A stretch of 64,000 nt of DNA from Chitinophaga sp. YR573 (GTDB taxonomy: Bacteria; Bacteroidota; Bacteroidia; Chitinophagales; Chitinophagaceae), in contig NZ_FOJF01000001.1 of NCBI RefSeq assembly GCF_900110995.1, positions 2,497,199-2,561,198 of the forward strand, written 5' to 3'. Every line of letters starts with the position of its first letter. The first letter of the stretch is position 1. The translations under genes and the position numbers were made by a program. Of this stretch, positions 8,512-18,800 are shown piece by piece. Under the pieces are notes generated by a model. It saw nothing but the letters and a program-made list of their open reading frames with translations. It was not told where the DNA came from and did no database searches.

Positions 8512-8577
8512 AGATATAGTGATCCTTCGTTCATCCTTCGTTCGCGAACGAAGGATGAACGAAGGATCACTATATCT
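8512..8577. repeat. Perfect loop-free palindrome with 11-bp tandem modules (copy 2)
   Basis: A 66-bp perfect palindrome centred between 8544 and 8545. Each arm has two exact 11-mers (ATCCTTCGTTC at 8522-8532 and 8533-8543). Rotated to TTCATCCTTCG, the unit aligns with the module of copy 1 (TTTATCCTCCG). A small separate stem (8499-8506 with 8510-8517) overlaps its left end. Confidence 0.92.
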
Positions 8578-8887
8578 CTACTGGGTAAACCCTATATTTT
8601 CCTTGTCCCTATAGCTCTTCCCTCACCCCCAACACATTACGCCTTTTTAACACCCAACAAGCACCCTAAAGGGTAAAATCAGACCAGTTAAGCCTACACT
8701 TCTTATATAATTCTAACAAAAGCCTATACTTTTTTAATCTTTTCTAAATTTTAACCCTTATACGAAAGTTTTGGTAAAAAATACCGTATTCCTTTAGTAT
8801 CTTTATAGCATTCCCGATACAAAAATTACGGTACCCTCTCCCGAATTATGCCAGGAGAAGTATGCCAAGGTCAAAAAATCTAAACGA
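8578..8887 (+). promoter_or_regulatory. gltB upstream region with probable promoter
   Basis: About 310 nt before gltB. A TATCTTTA box near 8799-8806 with TTTTGG about 24 nt upstream is a fair Bacteroidota promoter and would give a leader of roughly 75 nt. No riboswitch or attenuator structure was recognised in it. Confidence 0.4.
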
Positions 8888-11800
8888 ATGCAAGAAGTGA
8901 AGCAATTGCAAGGACTGTACCACCCGGATTATGAACATGATGCTTGCGGAACAGGCTTTACAGCCCATATCAAGGGCCGTAAATCGCATCAGATCATCCG
9001 GGATGCGCTGACCATGTTGGAAAACATGGAGCATCGCGGTGCATGTGGCTGTGAACAAAACACTGGTGATGGGGCGGGGATCCTGATTCAGTTGCCACAT
9101 GAATTTCTGTATGACGAATGCCTTAAAATCGGCATTAGTCTCCCCGAATTTGGTAAATATGGTGTAGGAATGGTTTTCTTTCCAAAGGAACCCCGATGGA
9201 GAGAAGAATGTCGTGAGATTTTAAACCGAGCGGCGGAAAAATTAGGTCTGGAAATTCTTGGTTATCGTAAAGTGCCTGTTCGTCCGGACGGCATTGGTGA
9301 AGGTGCGCTTTCTGTAGAACCTGAAATCGAACAGGTATTTATTGCCTGTCCTTATCATATTACTGACAACGATACATTTGAACGCAAACTTTTTGTTTTG
9401 CGTAATTATGTTTCCAAAACAGTACGTAACACTGTACCTAAAGAAAAGGCACTGTTTTATATACCATCTCTCTCTACTAAAACGATTGTGTATAAAGGAC
9501 AGTTGACCACTTACCAGGTACGTCATTATTATGCAGATCTCAGCGATGAGAAAATGGTGTCCGCTTTTGCGCTCATCCACTCTCGTTTTGCTACCAATAC
9601 ATTCCCTAGCTGGCGCCTGGCTCACCCTTACCGCTACATTGCGCACAATGGTGAAATCAACACGCTGAAAGGAAACCTCAACTGGTTACGTGCCGGAGAG
9701 AAAGACTTTATCTCTAAATTCTTCTCCCAGGAAGAAATGGATATGATCCTTCCTATTGTGGAAGAAGGTCAGTCCGATTCTGCCAGCCTGGACAACGTAG
9801 TAGAACTGCTGTTGCTCACCGGCCGCTCCCTTCCGCATGTAATGATGATGCTGATCCCCGAAGCATGGGATGGTAACGCTGCAATGGACCCCGTAAAGAA
9901 ATCCTTCTACGAGTACCACGCTTCCATGATGGAACCCTGGGATGGTCCTGCCTGTATCTCCTTTACTGATGGTAAGATCATCGGGGGTACCCTGGACCGT
10001 AACGGTCTTAGACCTGCCCGCTTCGTTATCACTAAAGACGATCGCGTAATCATGGCTTCTGAAGCCGGTGTATTACCTATCGATCCTAAGAACGTAAAAG
10101 AAAAAGGCCGCCTGCAACCTGGAAGAATGTTCGTTGTGGACATGGAACAGGGCCGCATCATCGGCGATGAGGAACTGAAACAGACCATCTGTTCTCAGCA
10201 ACCTTACGGCGAATGGCTGAATAAATATAAGATCCGTCTGGAAGAACTGTCTGAACCAAGGGTAACTTTCAGTCACCTGGAACACGATCAGATCTTCAAA
10301 TACCAGCAAGCTTTCGGTTACTCTACCGAAGACCTGGATACCATCATTGCGCCAATGGCGCTGGATGGTAAAGAGCCGATCGGTTCTATGGGTACAGATG
10401 TTCCCCTGGCCGTACTGAGCGATCAGCCTCAGCACCTCACCAGCTATTTCAAACAACTGTTCGCACAGGTAACCAATCCACCTATCGATCCGATCCGTGA
10501 AAGACTGGTAATGTCTCTTGCTACTTTCGTAGGTAATAATGGTAACCTGCTGGATGAAGATCCGCTGCACTGCCACGGACTGGCACTGCGTCATCCCATC
10601 CTGAACAACTTCGAACTGGAAAAAATACGTAGTATAGATACCGGCCTGTTCCAGGCTAAAACATTGCACACCTATTTCCGTGCAGATGAAAAGCCCGGTT
10701 CCATGGAGAAAGGATTACAACGCCTCTGCCGTTATGCAGTGGATGCTGTAGAAGATGGTTTTGAAGTAATCATCCTGTCAGACAGGGCGATCGACTCCGA
10801 ACATGCTGCCATCCCTTCTATCCTGGCTGCTTCCGCAGTACATCACCACCTGATCCGCAAAGGATACCGCGGCCAGGTAGGCCTCATCGTAGAAGCCGGT
10901 GACGTATGGGAAGTACACCACTACGCTTGTCTGCTGGGCTTTGGCGTTACCGCCATCAACCCTTACCTGGCTCTCAGCACCATCCGCGACCTGAAAATCA
11001 ACGGAAAGCTGGAAACAGAACTGGACGTAGACAAACTGAAAAAGAACTACATCAAGGCAGTATGTGAAGGTTTGCTGAAAGTATTCTCTAAAATGGGAAT
11101 TTCTACCCTGCAATCTTACCAGGGTGCACAGATTTTCGAAATACTTGGTATCAACCGCCTGGTAGTAGATAAATACTTCACCGGTGCCGTTTCCCGCTTA
11201 CAGGGTATGGGCCTGGATGAAATTGCCCGCGAAACACTGGCAAAACACTGGATGGGTTATGGCCGTAAAGAAACACCGGTACAACGCCTCACTACAGGTG
11301 GTGTATACCAGTGGAAACGTAAAGGCGAATTCCATCTCTTTAATCCAACTACTATTCACCTTTTGCAATATGCTACCCGTATGGGCGATTACAGCATATT
11401 CAAGAAATACTCGAAGTCGGTAAACGATCAGAGCGAGAAAGCAGCCACCCTGCGCAGCCTCTTCGCTTTCAAACGTACCCGTCCTTCTGTTCCTATTGAA
11501 GAAGTAGAATCTGCACAAAGCATCCTGAAGCGTTTCGCTACCGGTGCTATGAGCTTCGGTTCTATCTCTCATGAGGCTCACTCTACCCTGGCTATCGCTA
11601 TGAACCGTATCGGTGCAAAGAGCAATACAGGTGAAGGTGGGGAAGATGAAATGCGCTATGAAAAATTACCTAACGGTGATAGCATGCGCTCTTCCATCAA
11701 ACAGGTTGCCAGTGCCCGTTTCGGTGTTACCAGCAACTACCTCACCAATGCGGATGAACTCCAGATCAAAATGGCTCAGGGAGCAAAACCCGGAGAGGGT

Positions 11801-13417
11801 GGCCAGCTGCCCGGCCATAAGGTAGACGAATGGATCGCGAAAGTGCGCCACTCTACACCAGGAGTAGGATTGATCTCCCCTCCACCGCATCACGACATTT
11901 ACTCTATCGAAGATCTTGCTCAGCTGATCTTTGACCTGAAGAACGCCAACCGTGCTGCCCGTATCAGTGTTAAACTGGTATCCAAAGCAGGTGTTGGTAC
12001 CATCGCTGCCGGTGTGGCAAAAGCCAAGGCAGATGTGGTGCTGATTGCAGGCCATGACGGTGGTACCGGTGCTTCTCCTATAAGTTCTGTGAAACATGCC
12101 GGCTTACCTTGGGAACTTGGTCTGGCAGAAACACATCAGACACTTGTAAAGAACAAACTGCGCAGCCGTGTAGTGGTACAGACAGATGGTCAGCTGAAAA
12201 CAGGCCGTGATATCGCTATCGCTACTTTGTTAGGTGCTGAAGAATGGGGTGTGGCTACTGCTGCTCTGGTAGCAGAAGGTTGTATCATGATGCGTAAATG
12301 CCATCTGAATACATGCCCTGTGGGTGTTGCTACTCAGGACCCTGAACTGCGCAAACGCTTTAACGGGGATGCTGAAAACGTAGTGAACCTCTTCAACTTC
12401 CTGGTAGAAGAATTCCGTGAGATAATGGCGGACCTTGGTTTCCGTACCGTTGTTGAAATGGTTGGCCAGGTAGATAACTTACAGGTACGTGAAAATATCA
12501 CTCACTGGAAATACAAACACCTCGATCTTTCTCAGGTATTATATAAAGAACCAGCTGGTCCTGAAGTAGGCCTGTACAAACAGGAAGAACAGGATCATGG
12601 TATCAGTGAAGTGATCGACTGGCAGTTGCTGAAAGCTGCACAGCCAGCGCTTGAAAAGAAATCACGTGTATATCAGCAGTTTACAGTAAAGAATACCGAT
12701 CGTGCTACAGGGACCATCCTCAGTAATGAAATATCCAAACGTTACAAAGGCGATGGTTTACCGGAAGATACTATCCACTACAAGTTTGTAGGTTCTGCCG
12801 GCCAGAGTTTCGGTGCCTTTAATACAAAAGGTGTTACCCTGGAACTGGAAGGTGAAGCAAACGACTATTTTGGTAAAGGTCTTTCCGGCGCAAAACTGAT
12901 CCTCTTCCCACATGCTGAAGCTGGCTTCAAAGCAGAAGAAAATATCATTGCCGGTAACGTGGCATTCTACGGAGCAACTTCCGGTGAAGCCTACATCCGC
13001 GGTAAAGCAGGTGAACGTTTCTGTGTACGTAACTCCGGAGCTACCATCGTAGCAGAAGGTGTTGGCGACCATGGTTGTGAATATATGACCGGTGGTAAAG
13101 CAGTGATACTGGGAGAAACAGGCCACAACTTCGGCGCTGGTATGAGTGGTGGTATTGCTTATGTATATGATGTGAAAGGTACTTTCGAAAGTCGCTGCAA
13201 TAAAGATATGATCGATCTGGACCCCCTGGACCAGGAAGATGCAATCGCTCTGCAGGACCTGATTACCAAACATCATGCATACACAAACAGTACAGTGGCT
13301 AAGTTCATATTAAAGGACTGGGAAAATCAGCTGCGTCATTTTGTGAAAGTATTCCCGAAAGAATACAAAGCCGTTTTAAGTGCGTCAAAAACACAGGCTC
13401 AGAAAGTAGGGAAGTAG
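8888..13417 (+). CDS. gltB: Glutamate synthase (GOGAT) large subunit
   Basis: Uses glutamine amide nitrogen and 2-oxoglutarate to form two glutamates, the second step of the GS-GOGAT ammonia assimilation pathway. 1509 residues, the normal size. Domains in order: class II glutamine amidotransferase with the N-terminal nucleophile Cys20 ([11 protein letters not shown]; the first 19 residues are a propeptide), a central domain, the FMN-binding synthase barrel with [10 protein letters not shown], the 3Fe-4S cysteines in [19 protein letters not shown], and the GXGXG beta-helix at the C-terminus. The next gene is gltD, 25 nt downstream, so the two are an operon. Confidence 0.98.
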   Translation: MQEVKQLQGLYHPDYEHDACGTGFTAHIKGRKSHQIIRDALTMLENMEHRGACGCEQNTGDGAGILIQLPHEFLYDECLKIGISLPEFGKYGVGMVFFPKEPRWREECREILNRAAEKLGLEILGYRKVPVRPDGIGEGALSVEPEIEQVFIACPYHITDNDTFERKLFVLRNYVSKTVRNTVPKEKALFYIPSLSTKTIVYKGQLTTYQVRHYYADLSDEKMVSAFALIHSRFATNTFPSWRLAHPYRYIAHNGEINTLKGNLNWLRAGEKDFISKFFSQEEMDMILPIVEEGQSDSASLDNVVELLLLTGRSLPHVMMMLIPEAWDGNAAMDPVKKSFYEYHASMMEPWDGPACISFTDGKIIGGTLDRNGLRPARFVITKDDRVIMASEAGVLPIDPKNVKEKGRLQPGRMFVVDMEQGRIIGDEELKQTICSQQPYGEWLNKYKIRLEELSEPRVTFSHLEHDQIFKYQQAFGYSTEDLDTIIAPMALDGKEPIGSMGTDVPLAVLSDQPQHLTSYFKQLFAQVTNPPIDPIRERLVMSLATFVGNNGNLLDEDPLHCHGLALRHPILNNFELEKIRSIDTGLFQAKTLHTYFRADEKPGSMEKGLQRLCRYAVDAVEDGFEVIILSDRAIDSEHAAIPSILAASAVHHHLIRKGYRGQVGLIVEAGDVWEVHHYACLLGFGVTAINPYLALSTIRDLKINGKLETELDVDKLKKNYIKAVCEGLLKVFSKMGISTLQSYQGAQIFEILGINRLVVDKYFTGAVSRLQGMGLDEIARETLAKHWMGYGRKETPVQRLTTGGVYQWKRKGEFHLFNPTTIHLLQYATRMGDYSIFKKYSKSVNDQSEKAATLRSLFAFKRTRPSVPIEEVESAQSILKRFATGAMSFGSISHEAHSTLAIAMNRIGAKSNTGEGGEDEMRYEKLPNGDSMRSSIKQVASARFGVTSNYLTNADELQIKMAQGAKPGEGGQLPGHKVDEWIAKVRHSTPGVGLISPPPHHDIYSIEDLAQLIFDLKNANRAARISVKLVSKAGVGTIAAGVAKAKADVVLIAGHDGGTGASPISSVKHAGLPWELGLAETHQTLVKNKLRSRVVVQTDGQLKTGRDIAIATLLGAEEWGVATAALVAEGCIMMRKCHLNTCPVGVATQDPELRKRFNGDAENVVNLFNFLVEEFREIMADLGFRTVVEMVGQVDNLQVRENITHWKYKHLDLSQVLYKEPAGPEVGLYKQEEQDHGISEVIDWQLLKAAQPALEKKSRVYQQFTVKNTDRATGTILSNEISKRYKGDGLPEDTIHYKFVGSAGQSFGAFNTKGVTLELEGEANDYFGKGLSGAKLILFPHAEAGFKAEENIIAGNVAFYGATSGEAYIRGKAGERFCVRNSGATIVAEGVGDHGCEYMTGGKAVILGETGHNFGAGMSGGIAYVYDVKGTFESRCNKDMIDLDPLDQEDAIALQDLITKHHAYTNSTVAKFILKDWENQLRHFVKVFPKEYKAVLSASKTQAQKVGK

Positions 13418-13442
13418 TACTAACATTCTAATGAAAAGATAA

Positions 13443-14918
13443 ATGGGCAAACCAACAGGATTCCTGGAATTTACAAGAGAGCTGCCATCTAAAGTGGCTC
13501 CTCAGGAAAGAGTCCAGAATTATAACGAGTTCATCGAAAAGTATTCAGATACTAAACTGAATCAGCAGTCTGCGCGCTGTATGAATTGTGGTGTTCCTTT
13601 TTGCCATAGCGGTTGCCCGCTGGGTAATGTGATCCCGGAATTTAATGATGCCGTGTATCACAAAGACTGGCAGGAAGCATATAATATATTAAGCAGTACC
13701 AATAACTTCCCGGAGTTTACCGGTCGTATCTGTCCGGCTCCATGTGAAAGTGCCTGTGTATTGGGTATCAATCAGCCTCCTGTTGCTATCGAAGAAATTG
13801 AACGTCATATTATTGAAATCGCTTTTGATAAAGGGCTGGTACAGCCTAAATCACCACGTGTACGTTCCGGTAAAAAAGTAGCGGTAATTGGCTCTGGTCC
13901 TGCGGGAATGGCTGCCGCTGCACAACTGAACTATGCCGGACACCAGGTAACCGTGTTTGAAAGGGATGATGCTCCGGGTGGATTACTCCGCTATGGTATC
14001 CCGGATTTCAAACTGGAGAAATGGGTAATCGACCGTCGTGTGAAACTGATGGAAGATGAAGGCGTAGTATTCCAGTGTAATGCTAACGTAGGTGTGAATG
14101 TAAGTGTGAACGACCTGCTGCGTGAATACAATGCCATCGTACTGGCTGGTGGTTCTACCATCCCACGCGATCTAGATATTCCCGGCCGTCATTTCAAAGG
14201 TGTGCATTATGCGATGGACTTCCTGAAACAACAGAACAAACGCGTAAGCGGCCGTGCTGTTTCCGGAGCAGACATCCTGGCCACCGGTAAGAATGTGGTA
14301 GTAATCGGTGGTGGTGATACTGGTTCCGACTGTGTAGGTACTTCTAACCGTCATGGTGCGATAGGTATTTCACAACTGGAACTGTTGCCAAAACCACCGG
14401 GAGAACGTACTCCTTATATGCCATGGCCAACATATCCTATGGTGTTGAAAACATCTTCTTCTCACGAAGAAGGCGCTGCACGTCATTGGGCAATTGGTAC
14501 CAAGGAATTTACAGGAGATGAGAATGGTAATCTGAAAGGATTAAAAATAGTGAATCTCGAATGGGCACTGGGACCAGATGGTCGTCCGGGTGGTTTCAAA
14601 GAGGTTCCCGGAACAGAACAGGAATTACCCTGTGAACTTGCTTTCCTGGCCATGGGCTTTGTACACCCTCAACACACCGGTATGCTGGATGAGTTGGGTG
14701 TAGAGAAAGATGAGAGAGGAAATGTGAAGGCAGGTGAAAAAGCGTTCCAGACTTCTATACCCAAGGTATTTGCTGCCGGCGATATGCGTCGTGGTCAATC
14801 CCTGGTAGTATGGGCAATCAGCGAGGGAAGAGAATGTGCAAGAAAGGTTGATGAGTTCCTGATGGGCAGCTCACAGCTGGAAAGTAAAGATCACTCTTTA
14901 CAGGCGCTCGCTGTATAA
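13443..14918 (+). CDS. gltD: Glutamate synthase small subunit
   Basis: Electron-donor subunit of GOGAT: oxidises NAD(P)H and passes electrons through FAD and 4Fe-4S clusters to GltB. 491 residues. The N-terminal cysteine groups (CMNCGVPFCHSGCPLGN near residue 45-62 and CPAPCESACVLG near 98-109) bind the clusters. FAD-binding VAVIGSGPAGMAAAAQL and NAD(P)-binding VVVIGGGDTGSDC motifs follow. The C-terminal GDMRRGQSLVVWAI closes the FAD site. It is second in the gltBD operon and is followed by a strong terminator. Confidence 0.97.
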   Translation: MGKPTGFLEFTRELPSKVAPQERVQNYNEFIEKYSDTKLNQQSARCMNCGVPFCHSGCPLGNVIPEFNDAVYHKDWQEAYNILSSTNNFPEFTGRICPAPCESACVLGINQPPVAIEEIERHIIEIAFDKGLVQPKSPRVRSGKKVAVIGSGPAGMAAAAQLNYAGHQVTVFERDDAPGGLLRYGIPDFKLEKWVIDRRVKLMEDEGVVFQCNANVGVNVSVNDLLREYNAIVLAGGSTIPRDLDIPGRHFKGVHYAMDFLKQQNKRVSGRAVSGADILATGKNVVVIGGGDTGSDCVGTSNRHGAIGISQLELLPKPPGERTPYMPWPTYPMVLKTSSSHEEGAARHWAIGTKEFTGDENGNLKGLKIVNLEWALGPDGRPGGFKEVPGTEQELPCELAFLAMGFVHPQHTGMLDELGVEKDERGNVKAGEKAFQTSIPKVFAAGDMRRGQSLVVWAISEGRECARKVDEFLMGSSQLESKDHSLQALAV

Positions 14919-14985
14919 ATTAAGTTGAATGCTTTGATTAAAATTTCTCATAAGCAGGTTTAGATTTTGTTGTAACCTTCAGCCG

Positions 14986-15014
14986 GGCCGGGTCTTTACC
15001 CGGCCTTTTGCTTT
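14986..15014 (+). terminator. Intrinsic terminator of gltBD
   Basis: Perfect 8-bp GC-rich stem (GGCCGGGT at 14986-14993 with ACCCGGCC at 14998-15005), 4-nt loop, then TTTTGCTTTT. Confidence 0.9.
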
Positions 15015-15041
15015 TATCATTCCCGCTAAATAAACATGTCT

Positions 15042-15049
15042 TACTTTTG
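15042..15049 (+). promoter_or_regulatory. -7 promoter box TACTTTTG
   Basis: Perfect TAnnTTTG that ends 7 nt before the ATG at 15057. It decides against the upstream start at 15036, which would lie ahead of the promoter box. The transcript would be leaderless or nearly so. Confidence 0.5.
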
Positions 15050-15056
15050 CATCCTT

Positions 15057-15668
15057 ATGATGCGGTTTTTACTTTCTACAGCGCTGTTCTCCGGACTTTT
15101 CCTGTCATCTTTTGCACAGGATACTTCTATATATGATACTCATCAATTAAAAAAGGGTATCTATAAAAGCTTTAAGGAATTCCGCTCCAATCAGCCATCA
15201 GAAAATGGGAAACTGGTTGTAAAGGACAAAACCCCGGCAGCCCAGATTTACCTGCTTGCTTCCCGCAATCAGTTAATGCTCGTGGATTCCGCCGGTCATG
15301 AACATAAAGTGAAGAATTTCTGGGGATATAGTGACGGAACCGCCGCATATATCCGGGATAATGGTCTTAATAAATTCGACGAAATAGGATATTATTGTTT
15401 ATATCAGGTACATGCTATTACTTCTGCCCCGGCCAACCGTGCCACAGAAGGAATCATTTTTAATAATACCCCTCCTGCTACCATCAGCAGAAAAGTATTG
15501 AATATAGTTACAGGAGATGTCTACGATCTCACATTTTTCAATCTCCGCAGATATATCCTTCCCCAGGATACCGCTCTGTTGAGGGAATTTAACGATGACC
15601 CAAAGAATAAGGAAAAACTGATCTACTACATTGAGAAATTCAATCAAAGAAATAACCCTGTCTGGTAA
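15057..15668 (+). CDS. Exported protein of unknown function
   Basis: About 203 residues. An N-terminal signal peptide (MMRFLLSTALFSGLFLSSFAQ) predicts export. The mature part is a mixed alpha/beta chain without Cys or a motif I recognise; it contains repeated aromatic stretches around FWGYSDGTAAYIRDNG. An ATG at 15057 or 15060 fits the signal peptide and the promoter box; an in-frame ATG at 15036 does not. It precedes tamB on the same strand but is separated by 135 nt, so a link to envelope assembly is only positional. Confidence 0.6.
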   Translation: MMRFLLSTALFSGLFLSSFAQDTSIYDTHQLKKGIYKSFKEFRSNQPSENGKLVVKDKTPAAQIYLLASRNQLMLVDSAGHEHKVKNFWGYSDGTAAYIRDNGLNKFDEIGYYCLYQVHAITSAPANRATEGIIFNNTPPATISRKVLNIVTGDVYDLTFFNLRRYILPQDTALLREFNDDPKNKEKLIYYIEKFNQRNNPVW

Positions 15669-15803
15669 TATAATTCTGTTTTTATCCCCTCTTTTTTCCT
15701 GATTCTCGTTTGCGGGTACAAATTTTGTTTACTGACAGTATTCGAACAACGAACATCCTAAAGTGTTTTAATCCAGTAATTTACTGTAAGTAACTATTTT
15801 ATA

Positions 15804-18800
15804 GTGACGGCACCATCAACTCAAGAGCAACAGCATCACCAACGCCCCTGGTGGCGATGGGTTTTATGGACGGTTTTGGTCCTGTTATTATTACCGGTTA
15901 TGGCTGTATTGCTTTTACAGCTGGAATCTGTTCAGGATTATATACGTAGGCAAGGGGAATCCTATCTGCAAAAGAAACTACACACCCGTGTGAAGATTGG
16001 CTATCTGCGCGTAAGAGGCTGGCAATACCTGGAATTACGGAATGTATTTGTGGCAGATACCAGTTCACAGGCGCTTTTATATTCTGGTTCCCTTAAAGTA
16101 CGGTACAATTTGTTGGCAATTCTCAACAATGAGCTACAGATCAATCATCTGGAATGGGATAGCTTACTCGTAAATATCTACCGCCATCCTCAGGATTCGG
16201 CGTTTAATTACCAGTTTGTAATAGATGCCTTTGTAAGTAAAGACAGTATTCCAGACACCGTTTCCACTAAAACCGGCACTACCATTCAGTTTCATATCAA
16301 AGACGTGACCCTTAAACAGGTACGCGTAAGATATCTAGATGCTCCCGGAGGAATGAATGCCGTAATCACCTGGCAGGAACTGCACGTAGATCCGGATGAA
16401 TTATTACTCGATGATGGTCTCTATGCTTTCCGCGGTATAAAATTAGACGGACTGAAAGGCTTCTTCAAACAGGAATACAGACCCAAACAATTAACCAGCG
16501 CAGCGCCACCACCAGTAGATACCGGCAGTGCAGCCTTTCATCTTCTCCTTAAAAAACTACAGGTCCAGAATAGCTCTTTCCTGTATGCCGATGAAGGAAG
16601 TGGTATATCTACCGCCTGGAGAATAGGAAAACTGGAACTCCTTAATTCAAGCATAGACCAGGATTCTACCCGTGTACTGGTAGGAGGACTAAAGATCAGC
16701 AATACCTCCGGGGTCTTCTCCTTATCCACAGCCCGCGATACATCCAAACCAGATCCTGCAGATAGTACTCCCAATACCTGGCAGGTACTGGCTACGAAAG
16801 CAGAACTGGAACATCTAAACGTTAAATTCGATAATAACACCGCTCCTGCAAAACGGGGCGCCGGCAGTGATCCGGATTATAACCACCTTTTACTCAGCAA
16901 CTTCAATACGCATATCAGCAATATTCTTTACAAACCAGATACGATCAGCGCTATCCTGCACAAACTGTCAATGACAGACCGTTCCGGATTTGCTATCAAA
17001 CAGGCACATTTTAATGTCCTATTCACACCTCAATCTCTCTCCTTACAGAACCTTTTGCTGCAAACAAACAAAAGCCTGTTCAGGAAACAGATTGCTGTGA
17101 ATGTTCCTTCATGGTCTACCTTGTCCGACAATCTGGAATTGTTACAGCTTCGTGCTAACCTGGACTCATCCCATATTACCCTGGCAGAATGGTTACCCTT
17201 TGTACCGGACGCCCGGCAGAATAAATCCATGAAACCCCTCTGGGACAAAGAAATCGAGTTAACCACTGTGCTGAAAGGCTCCCTGGGTAAACTGATCATC
17301 GAAACTTTACGCATTGCTGATAACAAAGGAAACCGCATTCAGGCACACGGCGAAGTAGAACACGTAACAGATGCAGATCATCTCTACGCTAACTTATCCG
17401 ACATCTATATTTTATCAGGAAACAAACAGCTGCGCTCTTGGCTTCCTGCTAACACTTTACCGGATACACCCCGCTTACCGGAATCACTGCTTATTACCGG
17501 TAGTTTCCTGGGAGGCATGCAGGATATGACAACGGCATTACAACTGAAAAGCAGTTCTGCCAATGCAAACCTCACAGCTCATCTTATAAATATCACAGAC
17601 AGTATCCACAGTCGTTATGATGTAAATCTGTCTTCCTTCCACATACACCCCGGGATATTATTATATGATACCACCTTTGGCTGGGTAAGTGGAAATATGT
17701 CAGCCAGCGGGCAGGGATATTCTTTCCCTGGTATGATCGCTAATGCTGCTATGCATTTAAGCGACGCCACTTACAAAGGATACACTTATCACGATGTTGC
17801 AGTAAAAGCCAATATTGATAAGCAACAACTGCATGCAGAAGGAGAAAGCAAGGATACCAGTATTACGATGGTGTTTAATGTAGATGGAACGCTCAACGAC
17901 ACCACTCTGCAATCTTTACAGGCAAAGCTGCAACTGGATAAGGCAGATCTGTTTGCCATACATATGTACACGGAACCGTTGCAGTTGAAAGGCTCCCTGG
18001 ATGCAGATTTCAGCAGCCTGGAACCCCGTCGCTTAGAAGGCAATGCATTCCTTGATGGATGGCAGATTGCCACACAGGGGCAGGTATACACCATAGATAC
18101 TGTTGCTTTGATAGCACATTATCAGGATAAACAATATCTTTCATTAACCGGTCCATTTGGTTTTATAAATGCAAATGGTTCAATAGATTATACAAAAGTC
18201 GGTGCTGCCTTTGGCCAGTTGATCAACAGACCGCTGCAACCTTATGATAGTGCGAAACTGATTCAACTTCCATCAGGACAAATACTCCAATGGAACGCTG
18301 AATTAACCTGGCCCCGCAGCCTCAAAACCATGATACCTGGTCTGCGCATGGAAAAGCCGCTTCTCATGAATGGCCGTCTGAACACAGACAGCAGCCTGCT
18401 GGTACTGAATGCCGCCTTACCCAAATTAACATACGACTCCCTGCAGGTGGATAGTCTTCTCCTCAATGCAAGTGTCCTGGACACAGCACTGAAAGCGACT
18501 ATCTCTTTAGCACAGTTGCACCATAAAGTAGTACCACTGTATTATACACAACTGAATGCTCTGGCTTCCGGCGGTAAAGTAAACTGGGACCTCTTCCTGG
18601 ATGATATCAAACGGAATCCTAAATACAAGGTAGGTGGTTATGTGCAGTTTCTGCCGGACAATGCCATCTCTCTTTCCCTGAAACCAGATCTGATGCTGAA
18701 CAGGCAACAATGGAAAGTAGCGGATGATAATCGCATACATATCCACAATGGTTCTCCGGATACCGCAACGCTTAAAATATCTTACCAGGAACAATCTATA

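Noticed and set aside
8423..8577. CRISPR array from the 11-bp repeats
   Set aside because: The units are tandem without spacers, far shorter than CRISPR repeats, and arranged as palindromes; no cas genes are present.
8578..8887. Riboswitch or attenuator in the gltB leader
   Set aside because: No conserved stem set or leader peptide could be recognised; only a probable promoter.
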